NCBI RefSeq assembly: GCF_011395035.1
Contig: NZ_CP024768.1
Span: forward strand, 4,188,267 to 4,252,266
Length of the DNA stretch: 64,000 bases
Direction of reading: 5' to 3'
Source of the DNA: Pantoea cypripedii
Lineage (GTDB): Bacteria; Pseudomonadota; Gammaproteobacteria; Enterobacterales; Enterobacteriaceae
Shown in pieces: positions 60,153 to 64,000 of the stretch. Every line of letters begins with the position of its first letter. Within the stretch, counting starts at the first letter, position 1. Below the pieces are notes generated by a model, which saw only the letters and a program-made list of their open reading frames with translations, ran no database searches and was not told the origin of the DNA. The position numbers and the translations under genes were made by a program.

Positions 60153-60281
60153 AAGTTTGATTTTTCTTCGTTGCGATTAAGAGATGTATAAGGATGCCAT
60201 AACCTGAGGCGAATGTTGAATTTGCACCTGTCGAAGTGGTGTTTTTTACTCAAAACACAGCAGGGATCGCAAGGATCAGAT

Positions 60282-60290
60282 TGTGGATAA
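60282..60290 (-). promoter_or_regulatory. DnaA box upstream of polA
   Basis: The minus strand reads TTATCCACA, the perfect high-affinity DnaA 9-mer, 130 bases upstream of the polA start. DnaA has been reported to stimulate polA expression in E. coli, so the box is likely regulatory. Confidence 0.75.
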
Positions 60291-60423
60291 CTTTGTGCGT
60301 AAATTTCATAACGTATTGTTATTTACGTTATTCGCAATCGTTTACCTTATAAAAAAACCTAATTTTCAATAGGTTATTTACTTTCTGTGATGAGAGACAT
60401 CTTTTTAAAAAGATGATCATCCA

Positions 60424-60440
60424 TGTGGATATTAACCACA
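60424..60440. promoter_or_regulatory. Back-to-back near-consensus DnaA boxes
   Basis: ATATCCACA on the minus strand (60424-60432) and TTAACCACA on the plus strand (60432-60440) share one base, each differing from TTATCCACA by one position. They are 272-288 bases from the polA start. Confidence 0.5.
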
Positions 60441-60480
60441 GGGTTAACAGTAAGAAGGAATATAAAGGAGAGTCCGATGG

Positions 60481-60505
60481 AAAAAACGCCGACTAAGTCG
60501 GCGTT
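60481..60505 (-). terminator. dsbA terminator
   Basis: 10-bp stem AACGCCGACT/AGTCGGCGTT with a one-base offset centre, 16 bases after the dsbA stop; the A-run on the plus strand gives a six-U tail for leftward transcripts. Confidence 0.92.
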
Positions 60506-60520
60506 GATTTGCTGGCTAAA

Positions 60521-61150
60521 TTAGTTCTTTTCCACCAGGAATTTTACGACATTGCCGTAATCGGCAACAAAATTATCCATCGAGCTGGTGTCGAGGCCAC
60601 CGTTGTTGACCATATATTTGCCGTTAATAAACATCGCCGGCACACCCTGCAGATTCACGTCAGATGCTGCTTTTTCCTGCTGAGCAACCAGTGCTTTAAC
60701 TGCAAAGCTGTTCCACGCTGCATCATAATCTTCAGAAGAAATACCTGCCGCTTTGATAAAGGTATCTTTCAGGCTGGCTGCATCGGTGACGGTCTGCGTT
60801 TTCTGAATACCATCGAAAATTGGAGCCGAGACTTTGTCTTCAACACCCAACGCCATCGCCACCGCCCATGCGTGTGTCACTACCGGACCGAAATCACCGC
60901 CAAGGAAATCAACGTGATATTTGGTCACTTTCGTATTCGCGGGCAGATTCTTTTTCACCGCATCACTAACGTGATAAATGCGTTCAAACTGGTAGCAATG
61001 GGGGCAGAAGAAGGAGAAAAACTCCATGACCTGCGGCTCACCGGCGACAGGTTTCGGCAGCGTGACATACTGTTTGCCGTCGGTAAATTGTGCCGCAGAG
61101 GCGCTAAATGCCAGCATTAAACCTACCAGCGCGAACCAAATCTTTTTCAT
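60521..61150 (-). CDS. dsbA: Thiol:disulfide interchange protein DsbA
   Basis: Periplasmic oxidant that introduces disulfides into exported proteins and is reoxidised by DsbB. 209 residues from MKKIWFALVGLMLAFSASAA (Sec signal, cleavage before AQFTD). The active site is CPHC in FFCPHCYQF, and the cis-proline loop is GVPAMFINGKY. Start chosen at the signal peptide; an upstream start adds 9 residues. srkA ends 26 bases upstream, forming the srkA-dsbA operon with a strong terminator behind. Confidence 0.97.
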   Translation of the reverse strand: MKKIWFALVGLMLAFSASAAQFTDGKQYVTLPKPVAGEPQVMEFFSFFCPHCYQFERIYHVSDAVKKNLPANTKVTKYHVDFLGGDFGPVVTHAWAVAMALGVEDKVSAPIFDGIQKTQTVTDAASLKDTFIKAAGISSEDYDAAWNSFAVKALVAQQEKAASDVNLQGVPAMFINGKYMVNNGGLDTSSMDNFVADYGNVVKFLVEKN

Positions 61151-61176
61151 CGTGAAAAATTCTCCTGACTGCTTCA

Positions 61177-62163
61177 TTAAAATTGCGGGCTAAGCTGCAA
61201 CGGCGGTTCGTGTAACAGCTTCTCCTGCTCGGTGAAAAGTATAATTTGCCGACGCCAAAAATCTTCATCGGTCATCCACGGAAAGGCACGCGGAAAAGCA
61301 GGATCCTGCCAGCGACGCACGACCCAGGCTAAATAATAAACCATGCGCATCGCGCGTAAAGGCTCAATCAGTGACAATTCATGTATATCGAAGTCACTGA
61401 ATTCATTGTAAGCCTCCAGCAAAATATCCCACTGAATAAGTTGCTCCTGACGATCGCCATTCACCAGCATCCACAAGTCCTGGATTGCCGGTCCAGTACG
61501 CGCATCATCAAGATCGACAAACATCGGTCCATCACGCCACAGAATATTGCCGGGATGGCAGTCACCGTGTAAACGTAGTGGTTGCCATTGCGTATTCCAT
61601 CGCTGCTGTAACGTGTGATAAAGCTTATCTACAGCAGCCAGCAACGGATCTTTACATGCATTCGGTACCAGCATGCTTTGTTCCAGCTGCTGACGCGGCT
61701 GCACAATATACTCATCCAGGCCAATAGTCGGCCGTTGCTCAAAATGCTGCTGACGGCCTGTTTGATGGATTCGCCCCAGAAAACGGCCAACCCATTCCAT
61801 CTGTTCTTCATTATCGGTTTCATACTGCCGACCGCCCAGGCTGGGAAATACGGCAAACATAAATCCTGCATGGCTGTTCAGCGTGCTTCCCCGTAGTTCC
61901 AGGGGGGCAGCAACAGGGACTTCATCGGCCAGTAGATCATGGGCAAACTGATGTTCTTCCAAAATCTGGCCAGCGCTCCAACGCTGTGGGCGGTAAAACT
62001 TCACCACATAGCGACGCTTTTCATCGTCACTGAATTGATAGACGCGGTTTTCGTAGCTATTAAGGGCGGTTAAGCCAGATTCGACGCGCAGACCTGTCTC
62101 CCAAAGTGCATCAAGGATGACATCGGGATTCAGTGTCTGGAAATTAAAGGCTGCTTCGCTCAT
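61177..62163 (-). CDS. srkA: Stress response kinase SrkA (RdoA/YihE)
   Basis: Ser/Thr protein kinase of the choline-kinase-like fold, Cpx-regulated in E. coli and protective against stress-induced death. 328 residues from MSEAAFNFQTL; an ATG one codon earlier is possible. The nucleotide lysine is in YVVKFYRP near residue 55, the catalytic loop is LHGDCHPGNILW near 197-208, and the metal-binding segment is FVDLDDAR. Transcribed together with dsbA. Confidence 0.95.
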   Translation of the reverse strand: MSEAAFNFQTLNPDVILDALWETGLRVESGLTALNSYENRVYQFSDDEKRRYVVKFYRPQRWSAGQILEEHQFAHDLLADEVPVAAPLELRGSTLNSHAGFMFAVFPSLGGRQYETDNEEQMEWVGRFLGRIHQTGRQQHFEQRPTIGLDEYIVQPRQQLEQSMLVPNACKDPLLAAVDKLYHTLQQRWNTQWQPLRLHGDCHPGNILWRDGPMFVDLDDARTGPAIQDLWMLVNGDRQEQLIQWDILLEAYNEFSDFDIHELSLIEPLRAMRMVYYLAWVVRRWQDPAFPRAFPWMTDEDFWRRQIILFTEQEKLLHEPPLQLSPQF

Positions 62164-62208
62164 CATTTGGCCTGTGTGTTACCTTTGCTTTAATGCGCAA
62201 GGATAGCA

Positions 62209-62484
62209 CTACTCATCATCCTTAATCACACCGCGTGCGCGTAATAGCGCGGTTTTGAAGTCCACTTCATAATCCTTTTTCAGCCCGGGAATCTCAGCAT
62301 CACTGCCTGCATCACGCATTTTGAGATGGTAAATCAATATGTCGTCTGTTAATTCACTTAATGGGCCACTGAAACCTGATTCCTGCGCCAATTTTTGTAA
62401 AAATGCCAACAGGTTAAGTTCAGACTCCTTCTGCCATGCCGGTTGCAGGAGTTCGAGCAGTTCGTTGAGACGGTGATATTTCAT
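62209..62484 (-). CDS. yihD: YihD family protein (DUF1040)
   Basis: 91-residue small cytoplasmic protein, full length for YihD (MKYHRLNELLELLQPAWQKE to the C-terminal GVIKDDE). Function unknown; conserved in enterobacteria next to mobAB and srkA. An ATG one codon upstream is also available. It is divergent from mobA. Confidence 0.92.
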   Translation of the reverse strand: MKYHRLNELLELLQPAWQKESELNLLAFLQKLAQESGFSGPLSELTDDILIYHLKMRDAGSDAEIPGLKKDYEVDFKTALLRARGVIKDDE

Positions 62485-62555
62485 CATTCATTCCTTTATG
62501 CAGGTGTTGGGCTGCCGACCTGTAAGTATCGTCCACTATGAGTAAGGAGACGAAA

Positions 62556-63131
62556 ATGACAGCATTAACCGGCGTGATTCTGGCTGGTGGCCAGGGACGC
62601 CGCATGGGTGGTGAGGATAAAGGATTGATGCTTCTGCGGGGTGAGCCCCTTTATCAACACGTTCTGCGGCGTTTTCGGCCGCAGGTCAATATTGTGTTGA
62701 TAAGTGCCAATCGTAACATTGATCGTTATCAGGCAAGTGGTTGTCAGATTGTTACCGATTCACTACCGGATTATCCCGGCCCGCTGGCGGGTATGCTAAG
62801 CGGATTACGCCACAGCCAAACCGAGTGGGTAGCGTTCTGTGCCTGTGATACACCGTGGATCCCTGATGATTTTGTCGCACGCCTCTGGCAACAAAAGGCT
62901 GAAGCGCCAGCGGTGTGGGTTAAATCCTCTCTGCGTGATCATCCAGCATTGGCTTTGGTGAATCGTTGCTTAGCGGATAATCTCGAAGCCTGCCTGCTTA
63001 GCGGAGAACGCCGTCTGATGCGATTTTTGCAGGAAAATGGTGGTCATGCTGTGACCTTTGCAGATTCTGAATCGGCGTTTCGCAATATCAATACACCTGA
63101 CGATCTACTGGATGAGGAAATGCCATCATGA
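62556..63131 (+). CDS. mobA: Molybdenum cofactor guanylyltransferase MobA
   Basis: Transfers GMP from GTP to molybdopterin to form the bis-MGD cofactor. 191 residues from the ATG at 62556, which has TAAGGAG 7 bases upstream; an ATG six codons earlier has no ribosome site. GTP-binding LAGGQGRRMGGEDKGL near 8-23, PDYPGPLAGML and the metal-site CACDTPW near 96-102. The stop overlaps mobB by 4 bases. Confidence 0.96.
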   Translation: MTALTGVILAGGQGRRMGGEDKGLMLLRGEPLYQHVLRRFRPQVNIVLISANRNIDRYQASGCQIVTDSLPDYPGPLAGMLSGLRHSQTEWVAFCACDTPWIPDDFVARLWQQKAEAPAVWVKSSLRDHPALALVNRCLADNLEACLLSGERRLMRFLQENGGHAVTFADSESAFRNINTPDDLLDEEMPS

Positions 63132-63640
63132 CGATACCTTTGCTGGCGATCGCCGCCTGGAGCGGGACAGGTAAAACCACGTTGTTAGAGAAGGTTATTC
63201 CCTTACTTAAAGCTCAGGGGATCCGTCCAGGACTGATTAAGCACACACATCATCATATGGATATCGATACGCCGGGAAAAGATAGTTATCTGCTACGAAA
63301 AGCGGGAGCCGATCAGGTGATCGTTGCCAGCAATCAGCGCTGGGCTTTGATGTGCGAGACGCCTGATGAGCCGTTAAACCTGAAGCAACTGGCATCACAT
63401 ATGGATAAATCGATGCTGGATTTGGTGCTGGTTGAGGGTTTTAAAGATGAGCCAATTGCAAAGATCGTACTTTGGCGTCCAGGTGTTAAAGGCGAGGTAG
63501 AGGATTTGCTTGATAAGTATGTAATCGCAGTGGCAAGTGATGCTGAGCTGGAACTTCCAATAGCATCTCTGGATATTAATCAGCCAGAACAGATCGCTGA
63601 GTTCATTGCCCGGTGGCTCGCTTCACAGGGTAACACATGA
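63128..63640 (+). CDS. mobB: Molybdopterin-guanine dinucleotide biosynthesis protein MobB
   Basis: GTP-binding accessory protein of MGD synthesis, 170 residues. Walker A is AAWSGTGKTTLLEKVIPLL near residues 8-26, followed by GLIKHTHHHMDIDTPGKDS and the Walker B-like DLVLVEGFKDEP. It overlaps mobA (ATGA) and is convergent with the rrn operon, the rrnA-mobB arrangement of E. coli. Confidence 0.95.
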   Translation: MTIPLLAIAAWSGTGKTTLLEKVIPLLKAQGIRPGLIKHTHHHMDIDTPGKDSYLLRKAGADQVIVASNQRWALMCETPDEPLNLKQLASHMDKSMLDLVLVEGFKDEPIAKIVLWRPGVKGEVEDLLDKYVIAVASDAELELPIASLDINQPEQIAEFIARWLASQGNT

Positions 63641-63662
63641 ATTTTCTCTGATTTTCAGAAGT

Positions 63663-63692
63663 AAAAAAGCCCTGAACTTTCGTTCAGGGCTT
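63663..63692 (-). terminator. rRNA operon terminator
   Basis: 11-bp stem AAGCCCTGAAC/GTTCAGGGCTT with a 4-base loop, 14 bases past the 5S gene, followed on the minus strand by a six-U run. Confidence 0.93.
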
Positions 63693-63705
63693 CTTCACTT
63701 GATTG

Positions 63706-63825
63706 ATGCCTGGCAGTTCCCTACTCTCGCATGGGGAGACCCCACACTACCATCGGCGCTACGGCGTTTCACTTCTGAGTTCGGCATGGGGTCAGGTGGG
63801 ACCACCGCGCTACAGCCGCCAGGCA
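63706..63825 (-). rRNA. rrf: 5S ribosomal RNA
   Basis: 120-nt 5S rRNA on the minus strand: 5' TGCCTGGCGGCTGTAGCGCG, internal CCGAACTCAGAAGTGAAACG and 3' GGGAACTGCCAGGCAT, which pair end to end. Only a few positions differ from E. coli 5S. The 23S gene must lie to the right of the window. Confidence 0.98.
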
Positions 63826-63839
63826 AATTCTTTCTGCTC

Positions 63840-63977
63840 TGTCCTGTGTCTTTTGCACTGCTGCTGCGTTGGCTGCATTCGCGTAAGTCAGTCACATACT
63901 TATGTATGCTCCTTCCTTCCGTCTCTTTTGCCGCCTTGCTTCAGCGCAAAATCCTTCGGACTTCAATCCGCAGGACA
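63840..63977. repeat. ERIC-like element beside the 5S gene
   Basis: Contains TTGGCTGCATTCGC, CAGTCACATACTTATGTATG, a GGAGC-complement segment and GCCGCCTTGC, all recognisable pieces of the ERIC consensus in order. Short terminal inverted repeats TGTCCTG (63840-63846) and CAGGACA (63971-63977) bound it. It starts 15 bases upstream of the 5S 5' end, so on the rRNA transcript it lies between 23S and 5S. Confidence 0.75.
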
Positions 63978-64000
63978 TAACTGAATCCGGTAAACAATGC

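Larger units (their letters stand above)
60153..60520. other. polA upstream region with DnaA boxes and dsbA terminator
   Basis: 368 bases between polA and dsbA. It includes a consensus DnaA box (60282-60290), a pair of near-consensus boxes (60424-60440), an 18-base inverted repeat CATCTTTTT/AAAAAGATG near 60399-60416 and the dsbA terminator (60481-60505). The rest is AT-rich; no coding sequence. Confidence 0.75.

Overview
The window is a gamma-proteobacterial chromosome segment. Almost every housekeeping gene has an obvious E. coli counterpart, and local order largely follows E. coli. Divergence level, ERIC and REP-like repeats, a WaaE-type LPS core locus and moderate GC suggest a non-Escherichia member of Enterobacterales, most likely Erwiniaceae (Pantoea/Erwinia-like). 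The genus is an inference; no search was run.

Layout. (1) 1-13.2 kb: LPS inner/outer core locus. hldD-waaF-waaC run leftwards (waaC is cut by the window edge), kbl-tdh (threonine catabolism) lie between, then four core glycosyltransferase genes of families GT4, GT9, GT2 and GT4, waaQ, waaA, waaE and coaD. (2) 13.2-21.4 kb: mutM, rpmG-rpmB, radC, coaBC-dut, slmA, pyrE-rph with its attenuator, a nupC-type transporter and a small lipoprotein. (3) 21.4-30.8 kb: yicC followed by an accessory block that replaces the short yicC-yicG interval of E. coli. It holds an orphan Hcp / GH19 hydrolase / exported-protein cassette (probable type VI secretion cargo and immunity), an LpxP-type acyltransferase, an outer-membrane efflux lipoprotein, a D-threonine aldolase-like enzyme, an SRPBCC protein, an orphan small ORF and a truncated WzxC-type flippase. 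(4) 30.8-44 kb: yicG, ligB, gmk-rpoZ-spoT-trmH-recG, a MarR regulator divergent from a quinone-oxidoreductase-like gene with twin operators, xanP with a PurR box, and yicH. (5) 44-64 kb, after a REP-like palindrome at a break in E. coli synteny: yihX-yihY-dtd-fabY, typA, glnA-glnL-glnG with sigma-54 and NtrC sites, hemN with a coupled small membrane ORF, yihI, CsrC sRNA, engB, Spot 42 sRNA, polA with DnaA boxes, srkA-dsbA, yihD, mobA-mobB, and a 5S rRNA gene closing an rrn operon that enters from the right.

Functional themes. Region 1 builds the lipopolysaccharide core, and lpxP modifies lipid A. Region 4 couples purine metabolism and alarmone control (gmk, rpoZ, spoT, xanP). Region 5 contains nitrogen control (glnALG), global post-transcriptional control (CsrC, Spot 42), replication and repair (polA), periplasmic disulfide formation (dsbA) and molybdenum cofactor maturation (mobAB).

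The least ordinary material is the Hcp/GH19/exported-protein cassette, the hemN-coupled 58-residue membrane ORF, the ERIC-derived elements in the glnA-glnL gap and beside the 5S gene, and the antisense-encoded LigB tail.
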